A stretch of DNA of 64,000 nucleotides from Sporolactobacillus mangiferae (GTDB taxonomy: Bacteria > Bacillota > Bacilli > Bacillales > Sporolactobacillaceae). The position numbers and the translations under genes are program-made. The stretch lies in NCBI RefSeq assembly GCF_023336505.1, contig NZ_JAMAST010000002.1, positions 1 through 64,000 on the forward strand, written 5' to 3'. A model generated the notes under the pieces. It made no database searches and was not told the DNA's origin. It was given only the letters and a program-made list of their open reading frames with translations. Shown here one piece after another: positions 18,093 to 26,449 of the stretch (positions within the stretch are counted from its first letter, which is position 1; the number at the start of each line of letters is the position of its first letter).

Positions 18093-19364
18093 ATGAATTT
18101 GTTAAAACAAAATAGAAATTTTCGTCTCTTATTTTCTGCTCGATTGATAACAAACATTGGAGACAGTGTCTATTATGTTGCCGCGATGTGGCTTGTTTAT
18201 CAATTGAGCGGGTCGGCATTTTATTCTGGTATTGCCGGTTTTCTCACGATGCTGCCGAGAGTGATGCAATTTATTGTCGGTCCGATTATTGATCGCTATC
18301 CGATTAAGAAATTGATCATTGTTACCCAGCTGGCTCAAGCCATTCTTTTAGTTGTCATTCCTGTTACCGCATGGCTGAACGTCCTCAACGTACCACTTAT
18401 ACTCATCGTTATGCCTGTTGTATCGTTTTTTAATCAGTTTTCCTTTCCTGCCGAGAGTGCATTAATTCCGCAGCTTCTTCATAAAGAGCAACGGATTCGG
18501 GCAAACAGTTTAATGACACTGGCCTACCAGGGCACTGACGCAGTTTTTCAGGCTGTTGGTGGATTACTGATCATGGTTGCCGGAGCTGTAACGCTGTACA
18601 GCGCTGATGTTATTACTTTTTTTTGCGCGATCCTTTTGTTTTCGATGCTTCGGCTACCCGCTGCAGATCGGCCAACCCAGCAAGTTTCATTCCAGGCCCA
18701 GTGCAGGCGTTATTTTTCAGATCTTGGCGAAGGGATCTATCAGGTCAGCCATTCCATTATCGGCAAGATGATTGTCGGATCACTGATCATCAATTTTGCA
18801 TTGGGGGCACTGTACGCAGCCCTCCCTGCTTTTTCGGATCAAAAAGGCAGCGCTGCTTTATATGGATTCATGATGGCAGCGATGGCCATCGGAACACTTT
18901 TCGGCGCTTTGATTGCGCCTCAGTTTGAAAAGAAACCGATCGGTAAAATGCTGATGGTCGGTTATTCAGTCGGATTTCTTCTTTGGATGACTGCTGCCCT
19001 GACTCCGAATCCGCTGCTTGTGCCTCTTTTATTTTTGTTAAGTATGATTCTGCCAGGCTGCAATAATATTATTAATTTTACTTTGATTCAAAATATCGTT
19101 CCGCACACAATGCTTGCTCGCATCATGTCATTAGTGGCCAGTTTGGCGACATGCATTATGCCTCTTGGATCGTTGATCGGTGGTGTCCTGAGTGTGGTAT
19201 TCGGAGCAACAGCAGTTTTTACTGCTGCTGGTTTTGGATTCCTGTGTTACGCAGTCTATGTGGCTTGTACACCGGCTCTCAGGCACCTGCCTTCATGCAG
19301 TAAAGCCGGGGCAGAATGCTACGACTTGCGCCCCAAAAAGACTGATGTACATGAGCTCATGTAA
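18093..19364 (+). CDS. MFS transporter (EntS/MFS_3-like), copy 1
   Basis: A 423-residue major facilitator with about 12 membrane segments. The N-terminal NFRLLFSARLITNIGDSVYY with AMWLVYQLSG and the cytoplasmic-loop motif GPIIDRYPIKK are characteristic of the MFS_3/enterobactin-exporter-like group, usually proton-driven drug or metabolite exporters. Substrate unknown. GGAGG lies 12 bases before the ATG. It is on the opposite strand to the core genes and has a close paralogue immediately downstream, so the pair looks like an accessory insertion where B. subtilis carries tdh-kbl. Confidence 0.88.
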   Translation: MNLLKQNRNFRLLFSARLITNIGDSVYYVAAMWLVYQLSGSAFYSGIAGFLTMLPRVMQFIVGPIIDRYPIKKLIIVTQLAQAILLVVIPVTAWLNVLNVPLILIVMPVVSFFNQFSFPAESALIPQLLHKEQRIRANSLMTLAYQGTDAVFQAVGGLLIMVAGAVTLYSADVITFFCAILLFSMLRLPAADRPTQQVSFQAQCRRYFSDLGEGIYQVSHSIIGKMIVGSLIINFALGALYAALPAFSDQKGSAALYGFMMAAMAIGTLFGALIAPQFEKKPIGKMLMVGYSVGFLLWMTAALTPNPLLVPLLFLLSMILPGCNNIINFTLIQNIVPHTMLARIMSLVASLATCIMPLGSLIGGVLSVVFGATAVFTAAGFGFLCYAVYVACTPALRHLPSCSKAGAECYDLRPKKTDVHELM

Positions 19365-19581
19365 TTTTTCTCTTACTTTAGCCATTTTGAATATAATGTT
19401 GCTTTCGGACTCGCAGCAATATGCGTGCTGCCTGTGGGGCCGTTCCTGTTGATGCGTGCCAGAGAAACTCAGCAGATTTTCGATTGTCTGAGAAGGCCGC
19501 GATGGCAAATACAGGGCAATAAATGATTAAAAACAACGGCAAAAAACTCTACTTTTGAAACACTTTTTCCAGGAGTAAATC

Positions 19582-19674
19582 ATGCTTGGGGCGCGTGCAT
19601 TCTCCGACCTGCGTCTGATTGATGTGTCCACTGACTTTGGTACATTACTTAATAAAGAAATGTATAAAGGTTAA
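19582..19674 (+). CDS. Possible 30-codon ORF before second MFS gene
   Basis: CCAGGAG six bases before an ATG opens a 30-residue frame (LGARAFSDLRLIDVSTDFG near the start, ending NKEMYKG) that stops 12 bp before the transporter start. Position and spacing suit a leader peptide or translational coupling, but the sequence has no recognisable feature. The remaining bases of the 322-bp gap (19365-19581) show nothing. Confidence 0.25.
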   Translation: MLGARAFSDLRLIDVSTDFGTLLNKEMYKG

Positions 19675-19686
19675 GGGGTCCTGAAT

Positions 19687-20952
19687 GTGAAACCACTGCT
19701 CCGTCATATGAATTTTTCTATGTTATTATTCGGAAGGCTCATTTCAAATATCGGTGACAGCATGTACTACATCGCAGCAATGTGGCTTGTCTATACACTT
19801 GGTGGTTCAGCATTTTACTCCGGAATTGCTGGATTTCTGACGCTTGCTCCCCAGGCATTTCAATTTATCACAGGTCCGATCATTGATCGCCATTCAATTC
19901 GAAACCTGCTCGTTGCAACTCAGTTAATCCAGGCCTTATTGCTGTGTACGATTCCAATTGCTTATGCTTTTCACTTTTTATCTGTCACAATGATTTTCAT
20001 TATCATGCCACTCGCTGCTTTTTTGAACCAGTTTTCCTTGCCCGCTGAAAATGCCTTAATCCCGCAGATTCTTCCGAAAGAGCAGAGGGTCACTGCTAAT
20101 TCTTTAATGGCGGTCTCGCAACAGGGAAGTGATGCCGCATTTAATGCGCTCAGCGGTGCATTAGTCGCCTCTGTCGGCGCAATCACATTGTATATGGCGG
20201 ATATTGTTACTTTTCTCCTGGCAGCATTGCTTTTTTCCGCTATAAAGCTTCAATATGCCCATGAAGAAAATAAATCTGCCAAAACCATTCAAGAGCAAAC
20301 AAGACGTTATTTCAATGATCTAAAAGAAGGATTCCTTACCGTCTTCCGTTCCATTCTTGGCAAAATGCTCGTCGCCAGCGCAATTACGAATTTCGTATTT
20401 GGGGCGATGATGGCCTCACTTCCTGCCTATTCTGATACTCTCGGCGGATCTGAAATATTCGGCTTCCTATTAGCAGGTATGTCGATTGGCAGCCTGATTG
20501 GTGCCGGTTCAGCAGGCCTGTTTAAGCGATTTGCCTTTGGCCGTCTGATGATTGTCGGTTATTTTCTGGGTTTTTCTTTTTGGTTTGCTTCCGCATGTAT
20601 CCCCTACATTCCGTTCAAAATTATTCTGTTCTCAATCAGCATGATCCCAATTGGTCTTTCAAATGTGCTCAGCTTTGTCTTCATGCAGAATGTTATTCCG
20701 CAAAAAATGCTTGCCCGGTCAATTTCCGTTATTACAAGTATTTCTTCATGCATGATGCCGATTGGTTCGCTTATTGGCGGTGTACTGAGCACTCTATTTA
20801 GACCTCAGATCATTTTTGCTGCAACGAGCAGCAGCCTCCTCTTTATCTCAGTCTATCTCTTATGTGTTCCGTTGCTGAGGCGTATTCCGTCTGTACAATC
20901 CATCCAGCCTGAACAATACGGCTTTCACTCCGATTCTCCCAGCGGCATTTGA
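19687..20952 (+). CDS. MFS transporter (EntS/MFS_3-like), copy 2
   Basis: A 421-residue paralogue of the preceding gene. The two share long near-identical blocks: (S/N)NIGDS(V/M)YY(V/I)AAMWLVY, GSAFYSGIAGFLT, FI(V/T)GPIIDR, NQFS(F/L)PAE(S/N)ALIPQ(L/I)L. By eye about half the residues in the first 190 match. A GTG start follows AAGGGG. Expected to export a small molecule or drug. The pair may be functionally distinct copies or could work together; MFS_3 proteins normally act alone. A bidirectional terminator follows. Confidence 0.88.
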   Translation: MKPLLRHMNFSMLLFGRLISNIGDSMYYIAAMWLVYTLGGSAFYSGIAGFLTLAPQAFQFITGPIIDRHSIRNLLVATQLIQALLLCTIPIAYAFHFLSVTMIFIIMPLAAFLNQFSLPAENALIPQILPKEQRVTANSLMAVSQQGSDAAFNALSGALVASVGAITLYMADIVTFLLAALLFSAIKLQYAHEENKSAKTIQEQTRRYFNDLKEGFLTVFRSILGKMLVASAITNFVFGAMMASLPAYSDTLGGSEIFGFLLAGMSIGSLIGAGSAGLFKRFAFGRLMIVGYFLGFSFWFASACIPYIPFKIILFSISMIPIGLSNVLSFVFMQNVIPQKMLARSISVITSISSCMMPIGSLIGGVLSTLFRPQIIFAATSSSLLFISVYLLCVPLLRRIPSVQSIQPEQYGFHSDSPSGI

Positions 20953-20984
20953 CGCCAGGCACGAAAAGAAAACCCTGAACATAC

Positions 20985-21020
20985 AAAAACAGCATGGCAT
21001 CTTCACGCCCATGCTGTTTT
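20985..21020. terminator. Bidirectional terminator between MFS copy 2 and CBS gene
   Basis: AAAACAGCATGG and CCATGCTGTTTT pair perfectly around a 12-base loop. It serves the plus-strand transporter and overlaps the end of the converging CBS gene. Confidence 0.85.
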
Positions 21021-21480
21021 ATTCTTCTAAAAACTGTGCACCGATATGCTGAATAATCTGATCGCGGGTGATCAGTCCAATGACACGATGCTGGTCATCA
21101 ACTACCGGGATCCGTTTAATATGATTATGGGACAGCTGTTTTAGGACGGTGTCCAGATCTTCATCTTTATCAACTGTTTGCAAATTTCTTTTTTTCATAA
21201 AATTGCTGACTTGTTTATTAAGCAAATCGCTCAATTTGTCCTTGGACATATCAACCACCACGGCAGAAATCAGTGAATAAAGATCGTAGATGGTTTGCTG
21301 CTTTGGGGAAATGGCCCGCAGAAGATCACCGTCACTGACGTAACCTGTAAGCTGATTCTGACTGTTTACAACAGGCACCCCGCCAATTTGGTGTGTAATC
21401 ATGGTTCTAATCAATGCTTTGACCGAGTCATGCTCTTGTATCGTCACAACATCTTTCAACATTAATTGTTCTACACGCAT
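21019..21480 (-). CDS. Paired CBS-domain protein
   Basis: 153 residues with two CBS motifs: the first around VEQLMLKDVVTIQEHDSVKALIRTM to GYVSDGDLLRAI, the second around RNLQTVDKDEDLDTVLKQL to GLITRDQIIQHI. Tandem CBS pairs bind adenine nucleotides and act as energy or ligand sensors; no effector domain is attached. An ORF start at 21501 is rejected: GGAGG is eight bases before the ATG at 21480, giving MRVEQLML. It is monocistronic, between a bidirectional terminator and the spoVS promoter region. The target is unknown. Confidence 0.88.
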   Translation of the reverse strand: MRVEQLMLKDVVTIQEHDSVKALIRTMITHQIGGVPVVNSQNQLTGYVSDGDLLRAISPKQQTIYDLYSLISAVVVDMSKDKLSDLLNKQVSNFMKKRNLQTVDKDEDLDTVLKQLSHNHIKRIPVVDDQHRVIGLITRDQIIQHIGAQFLEE

Positions 21481-21677
21481 AAGCAAGTGCCTCCACATCA
21501 CTTTGAATGATCTTCTTATGACATTATTGTATCATGTATTTGGAAACACTTGCATAAAGTTGCCCTTCCATACCTCTAAAGAAGAAAAATGTTGATCGCC
21601 ACCTGTCTCTTATCTGCTGACTTTGTTTTATAAAATCCCAAGGATAAACCAAAAGAGTGTTTTCTTTGCAATCCAAA

Positions 21678-21706
21678 ATAGGCATAGTCATCGCCTTGAA
21701 GAATAT
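21678..21706 (+). promoter_or_regulatory. Candidate sigma-H promoter for spoVS
   Basis: ATAGGCATA, an 11-bp spacer, then GAAGAATAT. This fits the sigma-H consensus RnAGGAwWW-N11/12-RnnGAATWW with a single mismatch (C for A). spoVS is sigma-H-dependent in B. subtilis, which supports the call. Confidence 0.65.
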
Positions 21707-21748
21707 AGTAATTTATGGGCAATCCTCATAAGGAGATGACAAGCGGAA

Positions 21749-22009
21749 ATGGATGTTTTAAAAGTATCAGCAAAATCTGTACCTAACTCTGTTGCCGGAG
21801 CCCTTGCGCATGCTATGAGAGAGCAAAAAACGGCAGAAATACAAGCAATCGGCGCTGGTGCGCTGAATCAGGCAGTCAAAGCGGTGGCAATTGCCCGAGG
21901 TTTTGTCGCGCCAAGCGGTCTCGATTTAATTTGCATTCCAGCTTTTACCGATATTCTGATTGATGGTGAAGAACGCACCGCTATCAAACTCATCGTTGAG
22001 CCGAGATAA
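21749..22009 (+). CDS. spoVS: Stage V sporulation protein S
   Basis: A highly conserved 86-residue protein required for coat assembly and normal passage through late sporulation in B. subtilis; it has an Alba-like fold and may bind nucleic acid. The sequence is almost invariant: VLKVSAKSVPNSVAGALAHA, EIQAIGAGALNQAVKAVAIA, PSGLDLICIPAFTDI, ERTAIKLIVEPR. It runs opposite to its neighbours. The nearest AAGGAG is 13 bases before the ATG, longer than usual. A sigma-H promoter and a strong terminator frame it as a single-gene unit. Confidence 0.97.
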   Translation: MDVLKVSAKSVPNSVAGALAHAMREQKTAEIQAIGAGALNQAVKAVAIARGFVAPSGLDLICIPAFTDILIDGEERTAIKLIVEPR

Positions 22010-22061
22010 AAACCGTTCTCATCTTTTTAACAAAGACGGACATATCACATTGAACAATCAA

Positions 22062-22085
22062 AAAACACGCAACAGTGCGTGTTTT
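22062..22085 (+). terminator. spoVS terminator
   Basis: AAAACACGCA and TGCGTGTTTT pair perfectly around ACAG, followed by CTT. It could work in both directions. Confidence 0.8.
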
Positions 22086-22198
22086 CTTACACCTGCCTCA
22101 CATACTGTGGGGTCTCTTTAATTGACGTTTACATCAGTTGTTTAAAGACCATCGTTCATCTAAAAAAGGATCACTGTTTCTGGCGAATATAAAGCGGA

Positions 22199-22996
22199 TT
22201 ATTCAAAAAACAAGTGATCTTCATTAATTAAAAGGCGGTCAATCTTTGAAGATTTTCCTGTGCTTTCATCGACTTGAATTAATACGGCTCCAAGCTGGCC
22301 TGGGCCATCCTCACTTTCAAATCGAACAGGCATTGACGTTAAGAATCTTTTTGTTACTGCAGCACGTTGGACACCAATAATCCCATTGTAAGGCCCTGTC
22401 ATTCCGACATCTGTCAAATAGGCGGTTCCTTTTGGAAAAATACGTTCATCCGCTGTTTGCACATGTGTATGCGTTCCAATTACCGCAGATACGCTTCCGT
22501 CTAAATACCATCCGAGTGCCAGCTTTTCACTGGTCGTTTCTGCATGTACATCCACAAAAATAATCGGTGTCCTTTTATGTGCTTCATCAACAAGCTGCCT
22601 GACAATGCGAAACGGATCATCAAGTGACGGCAAAAAGACACGCCCCTGAATATTGATGACCGCCACCTTGACGCCATGCGGCAGTTCAATATAGCGCAAT
22701 CCGCTTCCCGGCGTCCCGGCTGGAAAATTCGCAGGACGAACCAGCTGCTTTGCTTCATCAATAAACTCAAAAATTTCACGATTATCCCATGTATGATTCC
22801 CCATGGTCAGCATATCCGCCCCGACTTCCAATAATTTCTGATAGATTTTTTTGGTGAGCCCTTTACCATGTGCGGCATTCTCTGCATTGACAATCGTTGC
22901 TGCCGGTTGGTACTTGCTTTTTAACTTCGGCAGATACTGTTCAATCATCTCTCTTCCCGTACGTCCATACACGTCACCAACAAATAAAATTTTCAT
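22199..22996 (-). CDS. ymdB: YmdB metallophosphodiesterase
   Basis: A calcineurin-like phosphoesterase that hydrolyses 2',3'-cyclic nucleotides and affects biofilm and motility switching in B. subtilis. Metal ligands are visible in KILFVGDVYGRTG, NAENAAHGKG, TMGNHTWDN, VDVHAETTSEK and GTHTHVQTAD. The ATG at 22996 is preferred over the upstream GTG (23005), giving the family's MKILFVGD start and 265 residues. It is downstream of rny, as in Bacillus, but a strong hairpin separates the two, so it may have its own promoter in the 280-bp gap. Confidence 0.95.
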   Translation of the reverse strand: MKILFVGDVYGRTGREMIEQYLPKLKSKYQPAATIVNAENAAHGKGLTKKIYQKLLEVGADMLTMGNHTWDNREIFEFIDEAKQLVRPANFPAGTPGSGLRYIELPHGVKVAVINIQGRVFLPSLDDPFRIVRQLVDEAHKRTPIIFVDVHAETTSEKLALGWYLDGSVSAVIGTHTHVQTADERIFPKGTAYLTDVGMTGPYNGIIGVQRAAVTKRFLTSMPVRFESEDGPGQLGAVLIQVDESTGKSSKIDRLLINEDHLFFE

Positions 22997-23249
22997 GGCT
23001 ACCACTCTTTTCCTTAAAGCATGCCCTGTTTGTATCAGAAAGCCTGGTTTCGCTGCGCTTTGGCGAGAAAGTGGTCGCCATTGCGCTTATCATCTTTAAA
23101 AATTATATATACTAAACCGGACAAGGATGCCCTGCCGTCCATCTCCGATTATGATTTATGCTTGCCCGATTGCCGCAGGTGTTTTACTTTTCGTGTCTGG
23201 CTGACACTTTTATGCTTAGCTATAAAATCAAATACTTTTCTTACTCTGT

Positions 23250-23279
23250 AAAAAAAAGCGGCTCATGCCGCTTTTTTTT
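23250..23279. terminator. rny terminator
   Basis: GCGGC and GCCGC pair around TCAT, with A-runs on the left and T-runs on the right, so it can act in either direction. It overlaps the end of rny. Confidence 0.85.
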
Positions 23280-24840
23280 ATTTTGCATATTCTACAGCTC
23301 TCGTTTCACGGATCACTGTAACTTTGATGTTTCCTGGATAATCCAGTTCATTCTCAATTTTCTTTGTGATATCATGCGCCAGCTGGAAAGATTTTGCATC
23401 ATCCACAATATCAGGTTGAACGATGATGCGTATTTCACGGCCTGCCTGAATCGCATAAGATTTCTCCACACCTTCAAAGGACTCTGAAATTTCTTCCAGT
23501 TTTTCAAGGCGATGAATATAGGTTTCAAGTGTCTCACGCCGCGCACCCGGTCTTGCTGCAGACAGCGCGTCAGCTGCAGCAACAAGAACGGATATCACAG
23601 AAGTTGCCTCTGTATCGCCATGATGCGAAGCAATACTGTTGATCACAACCGGATGTTCCCTGTACTTCGATGCCAGTTCAACTCCGATTTCTACGTGACT
23701 CCCTTCAACTTCATGATCGATCGCCTTGCCTATATCATGCAGCAGACCTGCTCTTCGTGCCAAGTTCTCATCTTCGCCAAGTTCTGCAGCCATAATGCCA
23801 GCCAAAAATGCTACTTCCATTGAATGCTTCAGAACATTTTGACCGTAACTTGTTCTGAAGTGGAGGCGTCCCAGTATCTTGATCAAATCCGGATGCAAAT
23901 TGTGAATTCCGACTTCAAAAATAGTCTGTTCACCATAATCGCGTATTTTCTCATCGACTTCATGCCGCGATTTTTCAACCATTTCCTCAATTCGAGCCGG
24001 ATGAATGCGTCCGTCCTGAACAAGCTTCTCAAGAGCGATACGCGCAACCTCGCGCCGGATCGGGTCAAATCCTGAAAGGATAACCGCTTCCGGAGTATCA
24101 TCAATAATCAGATCAATACCAGTTAGCGTCTCAAGTGTGCGAATATTTCTTCCTTCACGTCCGATTATTCGCCCCTTCATTTCATCATTGGGCAAATTGA
24201 CCACCGAAACGGTTGTTTCTGTCACATGATCGGCTGCACAACGCTGAATCGCAAGTGAAAGAATGCTTTTCGCCTTTTTTTCAGCATCTTCCTTCGCTCT
24301 TGTTTCGATGTCCTTTGCGATTTGAGCAGCCTCATGAGCCGTTTCCTCTCTGACCTGGTTCAGAATTAACTCCTTCGCCTCATCGCTTGTTAATCCGGAA
24401 ATACGTTCAAGCTCTGACTGCTGCTTTCGCAACGATTCCTCCACTTTGCTTTCCATCTCTTCAATTTGTCGACGTTTCTTGCTAAGAATTTCCTCCCTTT
24501 TTTCAAGCGAATTTTCTTTATTATCGAGTGATTCACTTTTCCGATCGAGCAAATCCTCTTTCTGCAAAAGGCGATTTTCTTGCCTCTGAAGCTCATTGCG
24601 ACGTTCACGCGACTCATTCTCCACCCGGGATCTGAGCGTGTGAATTTCGTCTTTCGCTTCTAAAAGCGTTTCTTTTTTCATTGCCTCCGCATCTCTCCGT
24701 GCATCATCAACGATCTGGCGTGCAGCGGTTTCAGCAGAAGAAATTTTCGCCTCAGCAATTTTCTTCCGAATGTAATAGCCAACAAACAGACAAACTACAG
24801 AGACAAGCACAATGGAGGTGATCATAACGTAGATGATCAT
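23278..24840 (-). CDS. rny: Ribonuclease Y
   Basis: The membrane-anchored endoribonuclease that starts most mRNA decay in Bacillus. At 520 residues it is full length: one N-terminal membrane segment (about 5-25), a long charged coiled coil (30-200), a KH domain with [15 protein letters not shown], then an HD domain with [12 protein letters not shown] and ASHHGD. Its adapter RicA is also encoded in this window. The ATG follows AAGGGGGTGA. A long (~240 nt) leader separates it from a near-consensus promoter. Confidence 0.98.
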   Translation of the reverse strand: MIIYVMITSIVLVSVVCLFVGYYIRKKIAEAKISSAETAARQIVDDARRDAEAMKKETLLEAKDEIHTLRSRVENESRERRNELQRQENRLLQKEDLLDRKSESLDNKENSLEKREEILSKKRRQIEEMESKVEESLRKQQSELERISGLTSDEAKELILNQVREETAHEAAQIAKDIETRAKEDAEKKAKSILSLAIQRCAADHVTETTVSVVNLPNDEMKGRIIGREGRNIRTLETLTGIDLIIDDTPEAVILSGFDPIRREVARIALEKLVQDGRIHPARIEEMVEKSRHEVDEKIRDYGEQTIFEVGIHNLHPDLIKILGRLHFRTSYGQNVLKHSMEVAFLAGIMAAELGEDENLARRAGLLHDIGKAIDHEVEGSHVEIGVELASKYREHPVVINSIASHHGDTEATSVISVLVAAADALSAARPGARRETLETYIHRLEKLEEISESFEGVEKSYAIQAGREIRIIVQPDIVDDAKSFQLAHDITKKIENELDYPGNIKVTVIRETRAVEYAK

Positions 24841-25079
24841 TATTTCACCCCCTTGCTTTTCCGTATCGTCAATAAACCAAACAGTTGCTTTTTACTGAAC
24901 GATGCTTAAAAATGACCTGTCGAAACCCTAATTGCTTCCTCTCTGTCCCGGATATCAAATTAACGCGGATACATTTGAAAGAAACTGCCTGGTTCCCACA
25001 CTTGCCCTGTCGTTTTTAAGCATTTTCATGCGAAAAGTTTACATATTCATGTAATCAGTAACTTTACAGTTACAAGTTT
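24841..25079 (-). promoter_or_regulatory. Long 5' leader of rny with distant inverted repeat
   Basis: Between the promoter at 25080-25108 and the rny ATG lie about 235 nt without an ORF. ATGCTTAAAAATGA (24902-24915) is the inverse of TCGTTTTTAAGCAT (25010-25023) with one mismatch, so the leader RNA could close a ~95-nt domain. It may be a regulatory structure or the ends of a small mobile repeat. Confidence 0.4.
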
Positions 25080-25108
25080 ATTGTATAATTGCCTATTTGG
25101 GTTGTCAA
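25080..25108 (-). promoter_or_regulatory. rny promoter
   Basis: On the minus strand TTGACA (25103-25108), a 17-bp spacer and TACAAT (25080-25085), close to the sigma-A consensus and downstream of the recA terminator. Confidence 0.75.
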
Positions 25109-25203
25109 CCTTGCTCCCATTAAATGGACTCTCTCTCTTCCCGTACCGGCAAATAAGTCATTACTCCTTACGCGTCCATTCTAAAAAGTGGTTTCTGGGT
25201 ATG

Positions 25204-25234
25204 AAAAAAGCGCTCTTCAATAATAAGCGCTTTT
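25204..25234 (-). terminator. recA terminator
   Basis: On the minus strand AAAGCGCT and AGCGCTTT pair around an 11-base loop, followed by a T-run. Confidence 0.8.
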
Positions 25235-25304
25235 CTTCACCCAATCATGAAAGTATAAGGACATGGCCGTCTTTCAGCACTGTGTACGTTTTCACAGCAC
25301 AGCA

Positions 25305-26354
25305 TTACTCATTGTCGGGAAGAGGAGCCGTTTCTGCAGTTGAATCATCAGCAGGCACTTCATCCAGCTGATAATGTTCACGTATCTTCTGCTTCACTTC
25401 CGCCTTTACCGAAGTATTCTCTTTTAAATACAGCTTTGCGTTTTCACGTCCCTGACCGAGCCGTTCGCCATTGTAAGAATACCAGGAACCACTTTTTTCA
25501 ACAATATCCAGATCAGAACCGATATCAAGGATCTCGCCTTCCTGTGAAATACCTTGTCCATACATGATATCAACTTCGGCCTGCTTAAACGGAGGCGCGA
25601 CCTTATTTTTTACCACTTTGATTCTCGCACGGTTCCCCACAATATCATTGCCAATCTTCAGCGTTTCAGCGCGACGCACTTCCAGCCGGACAGAAGCGTA
25701 GAACTTCAGGGCACGTCCGCCCGGGGTCGTTTCGGGATTCCCAAACATGACGCCTACTTTTTCACGAATCTGGTTAATGAAAATAGCCGTTGTCTTCGAT
25801 TTGCTTATTGCTCCGGAAAGTTTTCTGAGTGCCTGAGACATAAGGCGCGCCTGGAGACCGACATGCGAATCGCCCATCTCTCCTTCAATTTCCGCCCTCG
25901 GCACCAGGGCAGCTACCGAGTCGATAACAATAATATCAATGGCACCGCTGCGAACGAGCGCCTCAGCGATTTCAAGTGCCTGTTCCCCGGTATCCGGCTG
26001 TGACAAAAGCAGATCATCAATGTTAACACCGAGATTTTCGGCGTAAACCGGATCAAGCGCATGTTCAGCATCAATAAAAGCTGCCTGACCGCCATTTTGC
26101 TGCGCTTCCGCAATTGCATGCAACGCCACCGTTGTTTTACCCGAAGATTCAGGCCCGTAAATTTCGATGATGCGCCCGCGTGGATACCCGCCAACACCCA
26201 TTGCTATATCTAAAGCCAGTGAACCGCTTGATACAGTTGATACGCGCTGTTCCGGCCGTTCTCCCAATCGCATAATTGATCCCTTGCCAAACTGTTTCTC
26301 GATTTGGCGAAGAGCACTGTCGAGTGCAGCTTTTCGTTCATTTTTCTCAGCCAT
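25305..26354 (-). CDS. recA: Recombinase RecA
   Basis: Strand-exchange ATPase and SOS co-protease. Walker [10 protein letters not shown] (67-75), Walker [11 protein letters not shown], loop L1/L2 regions [16 protein letters not shown] and [21 protein letters not shown] are all intact; 349 residues with a usual acidic tail. AAGGAG is 13 bases before the ATG. A LexA-type box lies upstream, and cinA precedes it as in Bacillus. Confidence 0.98.
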   Translation of the reverse strand: MAEKNERKAALDSALRQIEKQFGKGSIMRLGERPEQRVSTVSSGSLALDIAMGVGGYPRGRIIEIYGPESSGKTTVALHAIAEAQQNGGQAAFIDAEHALDPVYAENLGVNIDDLLLSQPDTGEQALEIAEALVRSGAIDIIVIDSVAALVPRAEIEGEMGDSHVGLQARLMSQALRKLSGAISKSKTTAIFINQIREKVGVMFGNPETTPGGRALKFYASVRLEVRRAETLKIGNDIVGNRARIKVVKNKVAPPFKQAEVDIMYGQGISQEGEILDIGSDLDIVEKSGSWYSYNGERLGQGRENAKLYLKENTSVKAEVKQKIREHYQLDEVPADDSTAETAPLPDNE

Positions 26355-26390
26355 GATCGTCGTTCATCTCCTTAAAACATTCTTTTTTTA

Positions 26391-26419
26391 ATCATACAGG
26401 TTTTCCAGTATGAGCACAA
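26391..26419 (-). promoter_or_regulatory. recA promoter
   Basis: On the minus strand TTGTGC (26414-26419), a 17-bp spacer and TATGAT (26391-26396), 37 bp before the recA ATG. Confidence 0.55.
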
Positions 26420-26427
26420 GTGTTCTG

Positions 26428-26441
26428 CGAATATTTATTCG
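26428..26441 (-). promoter_or_regulatory. LexA (SOS) box upstream of recA
   Basis: CGAATAAATATTCG on the minus strand is a perfect palindrome in the 5-4-5 layout of the Gram-positive SOS box (CGAACN4GTTCG; the recA box usually reads CGAAT). It ends eight bases upstream of the -35. Confidence 0.75.
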
Positions 26442-26449
26442 CTTTTATC

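Noticed and set aside
19192-19508. ORFs on both strands at the 3' end of MFS copy 1
   Set aside because: Shadows of the transporter gene running into the gap; no ribosome binding sites or similarity.
25081-25371. 96-codon plus-strand ORF between rny and recA
   Set aside because: It runs through the rny promoter, the recA terminator and the recA 3' end antisense, with no ribosome binding site.
26354-26375. Six-codon upstream ORF overlapping the recA start
   Set aside because: Its ATG directly abuts AAGGAG (no spacing), so initiation there is unlikely; similar chance layout occurs at spoVS.
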